A stretch of DNA of 64,000 nucleotides from Bacteroidota bacterium (GCA_016715425.1 JADKAC010000008.1:417001-481000), one strand, 5' to 3'; shown: positions 1 through 9,797, counted from the stretch's first letter. The notes: a model not told the origin generated them from the letters alone. Translations and numbers: made by a program.

Positions 1-2
1 TA

Positions 3-1565
3 ATTGAACGCATCGGGTATGCTACATTTTTTACAAATCTTACCACTGCTATCGGGTTTGGAGTTTTCACTTTTACAGGTGTGGAAATGCTGAAAGAATT
101 TGGAATCATCACCTTCATTTCCATTTCGGCAACTTACTTGATATCATTAATAGGCCTGCCTGTTATTTTTAGTTATTTACCTAAACCAAAAGAAAGGGAT
201 ACTAACCATCTGGATGATAAAATTTTTAGGTATATTATTGATAAATTGATTACATGGACTATGCATAACAGGCGAGCCATTTTTATCAGTGCAACAGTAA
301 TTGTAATTGCATCCATAATTGGTTTATTCAAAATAAAAGCAGAAGGATTTTTCTTGCAGGATGTTTCAGAAAAATCTAAAGTGTATAAAGATTTAGTATT
401 CTATGAAAATAATTTCAATGGCATAATTCCTTTGGAAATTATGGTTGCTAAAAAGCAGATTCATGAAACAATATATGATACAATTATTAGTGAGAAGATT
501 CCTCTTTCGGAAGAAGATAGCATTATAACATACGATACATTAATTGTGAATCGCCGTGAATCTTCGGGTATAAGTATTACATCAATTTCTACGTTAGAAA
601 AACTCAATGCATTGCAGGATACTTTAGCAAGCTATCCGCAATTTTCACATTCACTTTCTATTATTGATGCTATGAAATTTGCAAGGCAGGCGTATTATAA
701 TGGCAGCCCAAGATTTTATGAATTGCCCACGCAAAGCAATCTTACTTCCAATGATTCACGAGCAGCAGCTTTCTTAAAAAACAGTCAGCAAAAATCATTA
801 TCTGAAAACCGGTTTATTGATCCCACTGGAAGTATCACTCGCATCACTGTTCAAATGGAAGATATTGGTTCGGATTCCATGCCGGAATTAATTGCAGAGT
901 TGCGACCAAAAATTGATTCCATATTTAATCCGGAAGCCTATGATGTTTCACTTACAGGAACAGGTATTGTTTCACTTGCAGGATATAATTATCTGATTAA
1001 AAGTTTAATTGGCAGTGTAGTGCTTGCATTAATTCTGATAGCAATTATAATGGGGCTACAATTCCGCAGCGGAAAAGTATTAGTGCTCACCTTATTGCCG
1101 AACCTGATTCCACTGATGTTTACCGCCGCCATTATGGGATATTTTAATATTGAATTAAAACCTTCTACAGTTTTAATATTCAGTGTGGCATTTGGAATTG
1201 CAGTTGATTTTTCAATTCACTTTATGGCGAAGTACCGCATTGAATTAGTGCGCCATAGTTTTAATGTAAAAGAAACTGTATTGGTCGCATTGCGAGAAAC
1301 GGGAGTGAGTATGTTATACACTTATATTATTTTATTTTTTGGTTTCATCATATTTGCTTTCAGCGAATTTGAAGGAACAAAAAATTTAGGTATTCTCACA
1401 TCAATCACATTAACTATTGCACTATTAACCAACCTGCTATTATTGCCCTCTATAATAATGTATTTTGATAAAAATCTGGAAGCAACCCACCGGAAAAAAT
1501 ATCAAAAAGGAAAAGGCAATTACGCCGATTTGATTAACGAAAACAATAAGGAAAGTAAGAATTAG
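3..1565 (+). CDS. RND/MMPL-family exporter, C-terminal part (5' truncated by window)
   Basis: The frame is open from the first bases of the window, so this is the C-terminal part of a larger transporter; the GTG at 81 is an internal codon. The visible 520 residues hold an incoming membrane segment, a loop of about 230 polar residues (periplasmic porter domain), and then a five-helix bundle ending near residue 480 counted from position 81. The conserved run VAFGIAVDFSIHFMAKY is the typical TM4 motif of MMPL/HAE3-type RND permeases and carries the acidic proton-relay residues. Such proteins export lipids or other hydrophobic substrates using the proton gradient; the substrate cannot be told from sequence. 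The gene ends two bases before ileS and is probably co-transcribed with it. Confidence 0.85.
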   Translation: MERIGYATFFTNLTTAIGFGVFTFTGVEMLKEFGIITFISISATYLISLIGLPVIFSYLPKPKERDTNHLDDKIFRYIIDKLITWTMHNRRAIFISATVIVIASIIGLFKIKAEGFFLQDVSEKSKVYKDLVFYENNFNGIIPLEIMVAKKQIHETIYDTIISEKIPLSEEDSIITYDTLIVNRRESSGISITSISTLEKLNALQDTLASYPQFSHSLSIIDAMKFARQAYYNGSPRFYELPTQSNLTSNDSRAAAFLKNSQQKSLSENRFIDPTGSITRITVQMEDIGSDSMPELIAELRPKIDSIFNPEAYDVSLTGTGIVSLAGYNYLIKSLIGSVVLALILIAIIMGLQFRSGKVLVLTLLPNLIPLMFTAAIMGYFNIELKPSTVLIFSVAFGIAVDFSIHFMAKYRIELVRHSFNVKETVLVALRETGVSMLYTYIILFFGFIIFAFSEFEGTKNLGILTSITLTIALLTNLLLLPSIIMYFDKNLEATHRKKYQKGKGNYADLINENNKESKN

Positions 1566-1567
1566 AA

Positions 1568-4500
1568 ATGATGAAGCAGGAAAGAAAAAAATATCCGGAG
1601 TATAAAAATCTTGATCTCCCAAAAATTGATAAAGAGATTCTTGATTTTTGGAAACAAGAAAATATTTTCGCTAAAAGTATCAGCGACAGAAAAGATAATA
1701 ATCCATTTATTTTTTATGAAGGTCCGCCGTCGGCAAATGGAACACCGGGAATTCATCATGTGCTGAGCCGAACTATTAAGGATATTTTTTGTCGCTATAA
1801 AACCATGCAGCAATTTTTGGTTGAGCGCAAAGGGGGTTGGGATACACATGGTTTACCTGTAGAGTTAGGAGTAGAAAAATTATTAGGTATCACCAAAGAT
1901 GATATCGGTAAAAAAATATCGGTGGAAGAATACAATGCAATCTGCCGCCGTGAAGTGATGAAGTTTAAAGATGAGTGGGATGAGTTGACAAACATCATGG
2001 GCTATTGGGTAAACTTAGATGATCCTTATATCACCTTCGAAAAAAAATATATTGAAACACTTTGGTATTTGTTGAAAGAATTATACAAGAAAAAATTATT
2101 GTATAAAGGATATTCTATTCAACCGTATTCGCCGGCAGCAGGAACAGGATTAAGCAGTCATGAATTAAATATGCCGGGCAGCTATCGTGCGGTGAAAGAC
2201 ACCTCAATTGTTGCACAGTTTAAAATAAAAAAATCTGGTCATGCGCTTGAAAATAATTTGTTTTCCGATGATGCAGAATCATTTTTATTAGCATGGACAA
2301 CAACGCCCTGGACCTTACCTTCCAATACGGCACTTGCCGTTGGAAAAAATATAGAATACAAGCTGATTGAAACTTTCAATCCTTATACATTTAAGCCGAT
2401 AAGAGTATTGATAGCCGCAGACCGTATTGCATCTTATTTAAAATCTGAAAATGAGAATTCAGAAAATTATGAGCCGGGTGCAAAAGAAATTGCTTGGAAA
2501 CAATTACAATCTTTTAAAGGAATTGCTTTAGAAGGATTGCGCTACGAACAATTAATACCACTTGCTCAACCAGAAGATGGAGATGCATTTAAAGTAGTTA
2601 CTGCAGATTTTGTGAGTACAGAAGATGGAACCGGTATCGTGCACTTAGCTCCGAGTTTTGGAGCAGATGATTTTCGTACTGCACAGCAAAAAGGAATTGG
2701 CAGTTTAACACTTGTAGATAAGCAAGGCAAGTTTACTTCGGATGCAGGATTTCTTGCCGGCAAATATGTGAAGGATTATAAAGATGAATTGAATTGGGAA
2801 AATCCCGATGTATTAATTGCGATTAAACTGAAAGAAGAAAATCGTGCTTTTAAAGTGGAGAAGTACGAGCATAATTATCCGCATTGCTGGCGCACAGATA
2901 AACCTGTTATTTATTATCCATTGGATTCCTGGTTTATAAAAACTACCGCAGTAAAAAAACGATTGCTGGAATTAAATGCTACTATTAATTGGAAGCCGAA
3001 AAGCACCGGTGAAGGAAGATTTGCGCAATGGTTAGAAAATTTAGTTGACTGGAATTTAAGTCGCTCCCGATATTGGGGAACTCCACTTCCTATTTGGAGA
3101 ACAGAAGATGGTGAAGAAGAAATTTGTATCGGCTCTATAAAAGAATTGACAGAAGAATATTTAAAAGCACAAGCCGCAGGTTTAAATAAAGATCTGAATT
3201 TCGAAATAATAGATGGTGCATTAGATATTGATTTACACAAACCTTTTACTGATGAAATAGTATTATTAAGTGCTACCGGAAAAGCAATGTATCGTGAATC
3301 GGATTTAATAGATGTTTGGTTTGACTCCGGTGCAATGCCTTACGCACAATGGCACTATCCATTTGAAAATAAAGAACAGTTTGAAAAAAATTTCCCCGCA
3401 GATTTTATTGCAGAAGGTGTGGATCAAACAAGAGGTTGGTTTTTTACTTTACATGTAATTGCCACAATGTTGTTTGATTCTGTTGCTTTTAAAAATGTGA
3501 TTTCTAATGGATTAGTATTGGATAAAAAAGGTAATAAAATGTCGAAGCGATTAGGCAATACTGTAAATCCATTCGACTCTATTTATAAATATGGTGCGGA
3601 TGCCAACCGCTGGTATATGATAACCAATGCGCAGCCTTGGGATAATTTGAAATTTGATGAAGAACGATTGGTAGAAGCACAGCGCAAATTTTTCGGAACT
3701 CTATTTAATACCTATAGCTTTTTTGTGTTGTATGCTAATGTGGATGGATTTGATAATTCTGAAAAAGAAATTCCGGTTTCTGAAAGACCTGAATTAGACA
3801 GATGGATTATTTCCAGCTTGAATACACTAATTCAAAATGTAACCGAGAGTTATAATAATTATGAACCTACCCGTGCCGGAAGATTAATACAGGAATTTGT
3901 TTCTGATCATCTCAGCAATTGGTATGTGCGATTGAGCCGCCGCCGTTTTTGGAAAGGTGAACCCAGCAAGGACAAAACATCCGCTTATCAAACATTATAT
4001 ACTTGTCTGGAAACAACAGCCCATTTAATTGCGCCCATAGCGCCATTTTTTGCCGAGTTCCTATATCGCAATCTGAATACAACTACCGGAAAAAACCCGG
4101 TTGAATCTGTACATCTCAGCATATTTCCGAAAGCGGATACGTCATTAATTGACACTAACCTTGAAGAACAAATGGAAATGGCTCAGGATATTTCAAGCAC
4201 CATTTTATCGCTGCGGAAAAAAGAAAATATAAAAGTGCGTCAACCATTACAACGTGCTATGATTCCTGTGCTACAATCATCAGTAAAAACACAATTACAA
4301 CATGTTGCTCCTTTAATTCAGGCGGAAGTAAATGTGCGTGCTTTAGAATTTATTGATGATACTTCCGGCATTATTACAAAAAAGATAAAACCCAATTTTA
4401 AAACATTAGGCCCTAAGCTAGGAGCAGATATGAAACTTGCTGTTGAAGCAATTGGAAACTTTTCGCAGCAAGATATTGTAAACTTTGAAAATTCCGGTAA

Positions 4501-4897
4501 GGCAATTTTGAATTTAAATGGACGACATATAGAATTGGAGAGAATAGATGCCGAAATAATTTCGGAAGATATTCCGGGATGGTTAGTAGCACCTGCCGGA
4601 AAATTAACAGTGGCGTTGGACGTTAACTTGACTGATTCATTAATTGAAGAAGGCCATGCCCGTGAATTAGTGAGTAAACTTCAAAAGTTGAGAAAGGATA
4701 TGGACCTTGAGATAACAGATAAAATTAAAGTGCAAATATCACCAGAACCCCTACTGCACTCGGCTTTAGTGAATTATAACGACTATATTTGCAGCGAAAT
4801 TTTGGCAGATGAATTATTGGAAACAGTTGACCTGTCGGAGTTTACAGAGATTGAAGTAAATAATATAGCCGTTAAGGTAAACCTTATTAAAACATAA
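1568..4897 (+). CDS. ileS: Isoleucyl-tRNA synthetase (IleRS2-like)
   Basis: Cytoplasmic class I synthetase charging tRNA-Ile with isoleucine. At 1109 residues it has the length of the eukaryote-like IleRS2 group. Visible in order: the ATP-site signature near residues 52-66, the CP1 editing domain with TTPWTLPSNTALAVG (about residues 244-258), a DVWFDSG motif, the KMSKR loop (about residue 658), and a tRNA-binding C-terminal region. The first signature reads GIHH at residues 61-64 instead of the canonical HIGH order: His and Gly at positions 1 and 3 are exchanged. The start ATG is at 1568; a second ATG follows directly. The gene follows the exporter by 2 bases and precedes the DksA-like gene by 5 bases, so it sits in one operon. 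Identity is secure. Confidence 0.97.
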   Translation: MMKQERKKYPEYKNLDLPKIDKEILDFWKQENIFAKSISDRKDNNPFIFYEGPPSANGTPGIHHVLSRTIKDIFCRYKTMQQFLVERKGGWDTHGLPVELGVEKLLGITKDDIGKKISVEEYNAICRREVMKFKDEWDELTNIMGYWVNLDDPYITFEKKYIETLWYLLKELYKKKLLYKGYSIQPYSPAAGTGLSSHELNMPGSYRAVKDTSIVAQFKIKKSGHALENNLFSDDAESFLLAWTTTPWTLPSNTALAVGKNIEYKLIETFNPYTFKPIRVLIAADRIASYLKSENENSENYEPGAKEIAWKQLQSFKGIALEGLRYEQLIPLAQPEDGDAFKVVTADFVSTEDGTGIVHLAPSFGADDFRTAQQKGIGSLTLVDKQGKFTSDAGFLAGKYVKDYKDELNWENPDVLIAIKLKEENRAFKVEKYEHNYPHCWRTDKPVIYYPLDSWFIKTTAVKKRLLELNATINWKPKSTGEGRFAQWLENLVDWNLSRSRYWGTPLPIWRTEDGEEEICIGSIKELTEEYLKAQAAGLNKDLNFEIIDGALDIDLHKPFTDEIVLLSATGKAMYRESDLIDVWFDSGAMPYAQWHYPFENKEQFEKNFPADFIAEGVDQTRGWFFTLHVIATMLFDSVAFKNVISNGLVLDKKGNKMSKRLGNTVNPFDSIYKYGADANRWYMITNAQPWDNLKFDEERLVEAQRKFFGTLFNTYSFFVLYANVDGFDNSEKEIPVSERPELDRWIISSLNTLIQNVTESYNNYEPTRAGRLIQEFVSDHLSNWYVRLSRRRFWKGEPSKDKTSAYQTLYTCLETTAHLIAPIAPFFAEFLYRNLNTTTGKNPVESVHLSIFPKADTSLIDTNLEEQMEMAQDISSTILSLRKKENIKVRQPLQRAMIPVLQSSVKTQLQHVAPLIQAEVNVRALEFIDDTSGIITKKIKPNFKTLGPKLGADMKLAVEAIGNFSQQDIVNFENSGKAILNLNGRHIELERIDAEIISEDIPGWLVAPAGKLTVALDVNLTDSLIEEGHARELVSKLQKLRKDMDLEITDKIKVQISPEPLLHSALVNYNDYICSEILADELLETVDLSEFTEIEVNNIAVKVNLIKT

Positions 4898-4902
4898 ATG
4901 AG

Positions 4903-6069
4903 ATGGCTAAGAGTAAAAAAGCACCCAAAAAAGCAGCGGTAAAAAAAGCCCCTGCTAAAAAAAACGTAGCAAAGAAAACATCCCCGGTAAAAAAAGCCGT
5001 GAAGAAAACTACGTCGAAAACAAAAACCCCGGTAAAGCCGGCAAAGAAAAGTATTGTCTCCAAGAGAACCAGCAAACCTGTTTCTAAAGCAAAAACAGCA
5101 AAACCCGTTGTTAAAAAAGCTATTGCCAAAAAACCAGTAGCAAAAAAACCCGTGGTAAAAAAGGTCATTAAAAAAGCGGCCCCTAAGAAACCAGTAGTTG
5201 CAAAAAAGGCTATTGCAAAAAGAACGGTGAAACCCGTTACAAAAGCAGCACCCAAAGTGGCAGTAAAAAAGCCTGTTTCTAAAAAAGCAGTTCCCAAAAA
5301 AGCAGAAGTTGTAAAACCCGTTAAATCCACTATTAAAAAAGCGGCTCCAAAAAAGCTGGAAGAAAAAAAAGTAGCCCTAAGTGCAGCAAGTAATGTTAAG
5401 CAGAACGCTAAAAAATCCATAATTGAAAAGAAGGCACCTGTTTTAGATAAGAAAAACGAAAAGAAAGTAATTACTTCTGAAAAGAAAAAAGAAGTACCTG
5501 TAGTTAACGAAGCAATACATTCAACTTCTGAAACTAAAGCAGAGAAAACTAAAAAATTAAAAAAATCAAAATTAGAGCACACCGATTCGGGTGAAGTGCA
5601 GGTAGTAAACAAATTAGTATTACCAAAACGACATGAAATAATTCAAGCCGAGGAAGAGGCAAATAGTGCAGAACTAAAACTAGCAGGAAAAGTGGCAAAA
5701 ACAAGATATTCAGACGCAGAACTCCAGGAGTTCAAGGACTTGATAACAAATAAAATGAAGAAGGCAAAAGATGAATTAAAATATCTGCAAGATCAAATCA
5801 GTAGAAAATCTGATATTGGTTCTGATGATTCTGATATGGGATTCAAAGGCCTTGAAGATGGTACGAATACAGCTGAACGTGAATACCTCAGTCAGATGGC
5901 ATCCAGACAGCTCAACTTTATTTCGCATTTAGACAAAGCACTGATGCGTATCGAAAATAAAACCTATGGCATCTGTCGTGAAACAGGAAGACTTATTTCT
6001 AAAGAAAGATTGAAAGCTGTTCCACATGCAACCTTAAGTATAGAAGCAAAGACAGCGAAAGGTCAATAA
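4903..6069 (+). CDS. DksA/TraR-like protein with long histone-H1-like Lys/Ala/Pro tail
   Basis: The C-terminal 120 residues (from about 265) match the Bacteroidota TraR/DksA-like family that normally stands alone between ileS and lspA: a coiled-coil start (RYSDAELQEFKDLI), an acidic DDSDMGF stretch, and ENKTYGICRETG...PHATLSIEAK. Only one Cys remains where DksA has a four-Cys zinc finger, which is usual for this subfamily. The unusual part is residues 1 to about 245, a low-complexity tail of Lys, Ala, Pro, Val and Thr with repeats such as KKPVAKKPVVKK, resembling histone H1 or AlgP tails and likely to bind nucleic acid. DksA relatives bind the RNA polymerase secondary channel; whether this one does is inference. 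No frameshift is seen, and lspA starts 2 bases after the stop. Confidence 0.85.
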   Translation: MAKSKKAPKKAAVKKAPAKKNVAKKTSPVKKAVKKTTSKTKTPVKPAKKSIVSKRTSKPVSKAKTAKPVVKKAIAKKPVAKKPVVKKVIKKAAPKKPVVAKKAIAKRTVKPVTKAAPKVAVKKPVSKKAVPKKAEVVKPVKSTIKKAAPKKLEEKKVALSAASNVKQNAKKSIIEKKAPVLDKKNEKKVITSEKKKEVPVVNEAIHSTSETKAEKTKKLKKSKLEHTDSGEVQVVNKLVLPKRHEIIQAEEEANSAELKLAGKVAKTRYSDAELQEFKDLITNKMKKAKDELKYLQDQISRKSDIGSDDSDMGFKGLEDGTNTAEREYLSQMASRQLNFISHLDKALMRIENKTYGICRETGRLISKERLKAVPHATLSIEAKTAKGQ

Positions 6070-6070
6070 G

Positions 6071-6718
6071 TTGAAACGAATACATTTATCCCTTGCCATT
6101 ATCTTTCTGGTTTTGATTATAGATCAGTTAGTGAAGATTTATATTAAGACACATATGGCATTGGGAGATGAATATGGTATTCTCGGATTAAACTGGGCTC
6201 GAATTCATTTCACAGAAAATGAAGGCATGGCTTTCGGGATGGAGTTAGGTGGCGAAAATGGGAAATTGTTTCTTACTTTATTTCGTATTGTCGCTGTTTC
6301 CTTTATCGGATATTATCTCCATACACTTATTAAACACAAAGCAGCCTGGGGACTAATTATCAGCATTGCTTTAATTTTTGCCGGTGCAATGGGAAATATT
6401 CTCGACAGCGTTTTTTATGGTGTTATTTTTAATGAAAGTATGTATCAGGTTGCAGAATTATTTCCTCCGGGCGGAGGATATGCTAGTTTACTCCATGGCC
6501 GTGTGGTCGATATGTTTTATTTCCCGATGTTTAAAGGATATTATCCTGAATGGATGCCTGTAGTCGGTGGTAATTTTTATACCTTTTTCCGACCTGTTTT
6601 TAATGTGGCCGACAGCTCCATTACCATCGGTGTATTATCCATATTACTATTTCAAAGAGCCGTGTTTACGCATAAAGATGAAGTGGAAAACATGGAGCAA
6701 CATCAGGTGGTTGATTAA
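6071..6718 (+). CDS. lspA: Lipoprotein signal peptidase (signal peptidase II)
   Basis: Inner-membrane aspartyl protease that removes signal peptides from prolipoproteins after lipidation. Four membrane segments are visible. The two catalytic aspartates lie in GNILDS (Asp112) and FNVAD (Asp181), with conserved DQLVK near residue 19 and FTENEGMAFG near residue 48. At 215 residues it is longer than the E. coli enzyme because of an insertion between the catalytic motifs (about residues 120-175, with PPGGGY), as is common in Bacteroidota. The chosen start is TTG at 6071, one base after the DksA-like gene's stop; no closer ATG preserves the first helix. The window encodes many lipoproteins that would be its substrates. 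Confidence 0.95.
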   Translation: MKRIHLSLAIIFLVLIIDQLVKIYIKTHMALGDEYGILGLNWARIHFTENEGMAFGMELGGENGKLFLTLFRIVAVSFIGYYLHTLIKHKAAWGLIISIALIFAGAMGNILDSVFYGVIFNESMYQVAELFPPGGGYASLLHGRVVDMFYFPMFKGYYPEWMPVVGGNFYTFFRPVFNVADSSITIGVLSILLFQRAVFTHKDEVENMEQHQVVD

Positions 6719-6771
6719 CCATTTTGCAGTGAAAAATATATTTTCATAATCGCTGCACTTATTTGCAAAGC

Positions 6772-7722
6772 ATGAAATCAATAACAGAATTAAAAGAGTT
6801 TTACGAAATTGAGTTATTGCCGGATTTGAAAAAACTGGAAAATATCCGCAAAGCCCAAGTTATCAGACAGGCATATATATTTGTTACACTTGCCTTCTCC
6901 ATTTTACTTGCCACTATTTTGACCTTGCCAACCATGCTGTTGGTTTTTATGGCTGTATTTCTTGTTGTTTATTTTTTAATCTTTGGTTTTAAGAGAAAAC
7001 GTTTTGATTATAAAAACTCCTACAAAGAATCTGTACTGAAAAAAATAAGTACGTTCTCTTTTCCCGATGCTGAATACACTCCCTTCCAATTTATTCCAAA
7101 GAAATATTATGATCTATGTAAATTGTTTATTCCCAAACCGGATATTTATAATGGAGAGGATTTAATTAAAGGAAATGCCGATGGTATTAACTTTCAATTA
7201 TCAGAAATAGAAACAATGGAGCGCAAGGTGGATTCTGATAATAAAGTATTTTTCGTCACTCAATTTAAAGGCCTTTTTTTTATAGCAGAATTACAACGCA
7301 AATTAGAAAATAGCACTTATATTTTTGGAAATACATCAACGGAATTTATAGCTGGTTTTAATTCGCATTATCATGATATAAATATTTTGCGACCAGAATT
7401 AATAATCACAGGAGATGATGCCTTTGATAAATCCTTTGCAGTATATTCTACAGATAATTATGCTGCTGAAAAATTTCTTACTACTGCATTTAAAAAAATA
7501 ATACAAGAATTTAAAATTAATACAGGTGCAAATATTCAATTCGCTTTTATAGAAAATTATTTATATCTCGCAATCCCCGAACGCAAAGATTTGTTTAAAG
7601 CTTCCATGTATAAAACCTTATTGAAATTTAATAACATTGAACAGCACTATAATGAATTGTGTTTTTGCATAGCAGTGGCCAAAGAATTTCAAAAGAATGC
7701 CGCCATCAGGACAAATGCATAA
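6772..7722 (+). CDS. DUF3137-family membrane protein
   Basis: Predicted inner-membrane protein of about 316 residues. An N-terminal helical segment (ITELKEFYEIELLPDLKKLE) is followed by two adjacent hydrophobic segments (about residues 30-75) and a soluble domain. The soluble part has the DUF3137 features FKGLFFIAEL, an aspartate-rich strand followed by the YSTD motif, and a C-terminal FIENYLYLAIP. The function of the family is unknown. I use the ATG at 6772; a TTG three codons upstream is also possible but has no visible ribosome binding site. It follows lspA by 53 bases on the same strand and may have its own promoter. Confidence 0.75.
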   Translation: MKSITELKEFYEIELLPDLKKLENIRKAQVIRQAYIFVTLAFSILLATILTLPTMLLVFMAVFLVVYFLIFGFKRKRFDYKNSYKESVLKKISTFSFPDAEYTPFQFIPKKYYDLCKLFIPKPDIYNGEDLIKGNADGINFQLSEIETMERKVDSDNKVFFVTQFKGLFFIAELQRKLENSTYIFGNTSTEFIAGFNSHYHDINILRPELIITGDDAFDKSFAVYSTDNYAAEKFLTTAFKKIIQEFKINTGANIQFAFIENYLYLAIPERKDLFKASMYKTLLKFNNIEQHYNELCFCIAVAKEFQKNAAIRTNA

Positions 7723-7775
7723 ACTCCCGTTGATATTGAATCATGTAAATACAAAAGCAGCTATGATAATTAGGC

Positions 7776-7784
7776 TACTTTTGC
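7776..7784 (+). promoter_or_regulatory. Bacteroidota -7 promoter box (TAnnTTTGC)
   Basis: TACTTTTGC matches the Bacteroidota -7 consensus TAnnTTTG and lies 12 bases before the ATG of the 666-residue secreted protein. No clear TTG -33 element is seen at the usual distance. It implies a very short 5' leader and separate transcription from the DUF3137 gene. Confidence 0.6.
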
Positions 7785-7796
7785 GTTAATCCAGTT

Positions 7797-9797
7797 ATGA
7801 GTATAATGCAGCTAAAAAAAACAGTATTAATCCTATTATTAAGCGTAACGCAGCAATTACATGCACAGCAATCCGTACTATTAAAAATTACACCTCCGGA
7901 GTCCGATAAGGCTTCTTATATTTTTGCAGCATATAATAATGCGCATGTTGCTGAATACAATTTTGCTCCTATTTTCAATATTGCTTTACAACAAGTGAAT
8001 GCAGTAGCATTTGAATGGCTACCTGAAAATTATGAATTAGAAAATATGCTCTCCGTTATGAAAAATACAGGAGATGAAACGCTGCGCAAATATTACAAAC
8101 GTGATGATAATATTCGCTATGAATTAGTAATTATTAATAAGCTACAGGAAGATGTAGAAAAATATTGGGACTTGCAACCTTTGTATATCATGCAGGTTAT
8201 GCGCAATTACGATTGTGGTGTTGGATTACACTATCAACAACAACTATTACAACAAGCAGCGATAGATCAAATCAAACCTATTATTTCCCTATGGAATTTG
8301 CAAATTATCCGTGATCAAATGCAACAAGTAGATTTTGATAAGCAAGCAGCAATACTGAGTGATTATGTAAATAAAGAAGCGGAGTTTGAAACCTCTGATG
8401 AAGAGAAATGGCGTTTTTATGAAAAGCAAAATTTAGAAGGATTTGCAATCACAATGCAAACAATTGAAACTGCGGATTATATAAACCAGGTAATAAATAA
8501 ACAAGCAACAGACTTAAGTAATAAAATTTCTGTAATTAGTCCACAACAAGCCACTTTGTATTTTATTGATTCAAAATATTTAGGAGGTGTAAATGGTATT
8601 TTGCAATCGTTACGCAATATGAATTATACCATAGAAGATGTACCTGTTGCATTGATGAAAATGCAAAATGATTCAAGTGATGAAAGTATGGGTGCAATTT
8701 CAACAGATATGTTTCCAGAAATTATTTTAGATATAGATACTGCAAATAAATTAGAAGGTAAAACAATAGTTATTCGAAAAGAAGATATCGTAAATCAATA
8801 CAGTGCAAAATATAAAGCAGAAGAAGATCCATTTGGCGATATGCTTGATTTTCTTGCGCAGGATACATCTTTTTTAAATGGTTGGTATAAATTACAATCC
8901 ACTGAAGCAAATTTAAAATTCCGTGCACCGGCAACTAATCCCTGGGAAGAAACGATTACAGAAACATTAAACGGACAAGTAAAATCTTCCACCGTTGCGA
9001 TGAATCATGCACGTAGTGATTTATATTATTCCGCAGGCTATACTATTTATCCTCCCAATTTTGATCCGGGTGATAAAGCAATTTTTTTTGATGATATTGT
9101 ATATCGTTCGGTACGCAAATTAAAAGGTGATTTATTAGCGCAACGATTAATTTCTACACCAGATTATATCGGTAGAGAAATTACTTTAATCATCAGCGAT
9201 TCATTTTTTGTGCGCAGTAAAATTGTATTGAAAGGAAATGTGCTATACCAGTTTTTAACCGGCGGACCAAATGATAATATTTATTCCGCTTACTCCACCG
9301 CATTTTTTAATTCTATCTCCATTGAAGGTGGCAAAATAGGTAATTGGATAGTGGTGAATAATAATTTTTTCTCTTGTGAACTTCCCGCTCAGCCGTTGAT
9401 TCAAAAACAGACTTATAACACACAATACGGTCCCTTAGAAGTGCAGACATTTAATTCACAGGATTATGGAGATGACATCGCTTATTTTATTTCTGTGAAT
9501 GCATATCCACCCGGGTATAATTTTAAAAACACTAAAGATTTTTATGAAGATCTGATTGCAAATGCGGAAAGACAATATGTGGGAAGAGCAATTAAAACAG
9601 AAACCATTAAAAAGAATGGTATTAAAGGCAGGTATGTAGAATTGCAATTAACGAATCAGAAAATTTACAAGATGTATATTTTCTTCAATCATAATATCGT
9701 ATATCAATATCTTGCTGGCGGTACTCCCACAGCAATGCAATCGCTTAATCCGCAATATTTTTTCGATCACTTTGTATTTTTTGCTGAAGAAAAATAA
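7797..9797 (+). CDS. Secreted protein with divergent TraB/GumN-like N-terminal domain
   Basis: An N-terminal signal peptide ends near HAQ (residues 1-24), so the protein is exported. Residues about 30-290 follow the layout of TraB/GumN proteins: an early strand, then VNAVAFEWLP, and a late LYFIDSKYLGGVNGILQSLR resembling the family's last motif (a strand followed by Gly-x-x-Gly-(I/V)-L). The usual GTxH motif is degenerate (YIFAAYNNAHV), so any hydrolase activity is doubtful. The C-terminal half (about 380-666) holds two related units, each ending in (L/V)YQ(F/Y)L(T/A)GG followed by an FF-containing strand (about residues 480-505 and 635-660). I do not know the function. An in-frame ATG at 7806 is an alternative start. 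Confidence 0.65.
   Translation: MSIMQLKKTVLILLLSVTQQLHAQQSVLLKITPPESDKASYIFAAYNNAHVAEYNFAPIFNIALQQVNAVAFEWLPENYELENMLSVMKNTGDETLRKYYKRDDNIRYELVIINKLQEDVEKYWDLQPLYIMQVMRNYDCGVGLHYQQQLLQQAAIDQIKPIISLWNLQIIRDQMQQVDFDKQAAILSDYVNKEAEFETSDEEKWRFYEKQNLEGFAITMQTIETADYINQVINKQATDLSNKISVISPQQATLYFIDSKYLGGVNGILQSLRNMNYTIEDVPVALMKMQNDSSDESMGAISTDMFPEIILDIDTANKLEGKTIVIRKEDIVNQYSAKYKAEEDPFGDMLDFLAQDTSFLNGWYKLQSTEANLKFRAPATNPWEETITETLNGQVKSSTVAMNHARSDLYYSAGYTIYPPNFDPGDKAIFFDDIVYRSVRKLKGDLLAQRLISTPDYIGREITLIISDSFFVRSKIVLKGNVLYQFLTGGPNDNIYSAYSTAFFNSISIEGGKIGNWIVVNNNFFSCELPAQPLIQKQTYNTQYGPLEVQTFNSQDYGDDIAYFISVNAYPPGYNFKNTKDFYEDLIANAERQYVGRAIKTETIKKNGIKGRYVELQLTNQKIYKMYIFFNHNIVYQYLAGGTPTAMQSLNPQYFFDHFVFFAEEK

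Noticed and set aside
81..83. GTG at 81 as the start of the first transporter gene
   Set aside because: The frame is open to the window's edge and the upstream codons encode a membrane segment continuous with the family.
4887..5612. Long open frame opposite the Lys-rich tail
   Set aside because: It is the antisense of a biased AAA/GCA/CCC-rich sequence; the translation is Phe/Thr/Ala low complexity and the sense strand is part of a coherent operon.
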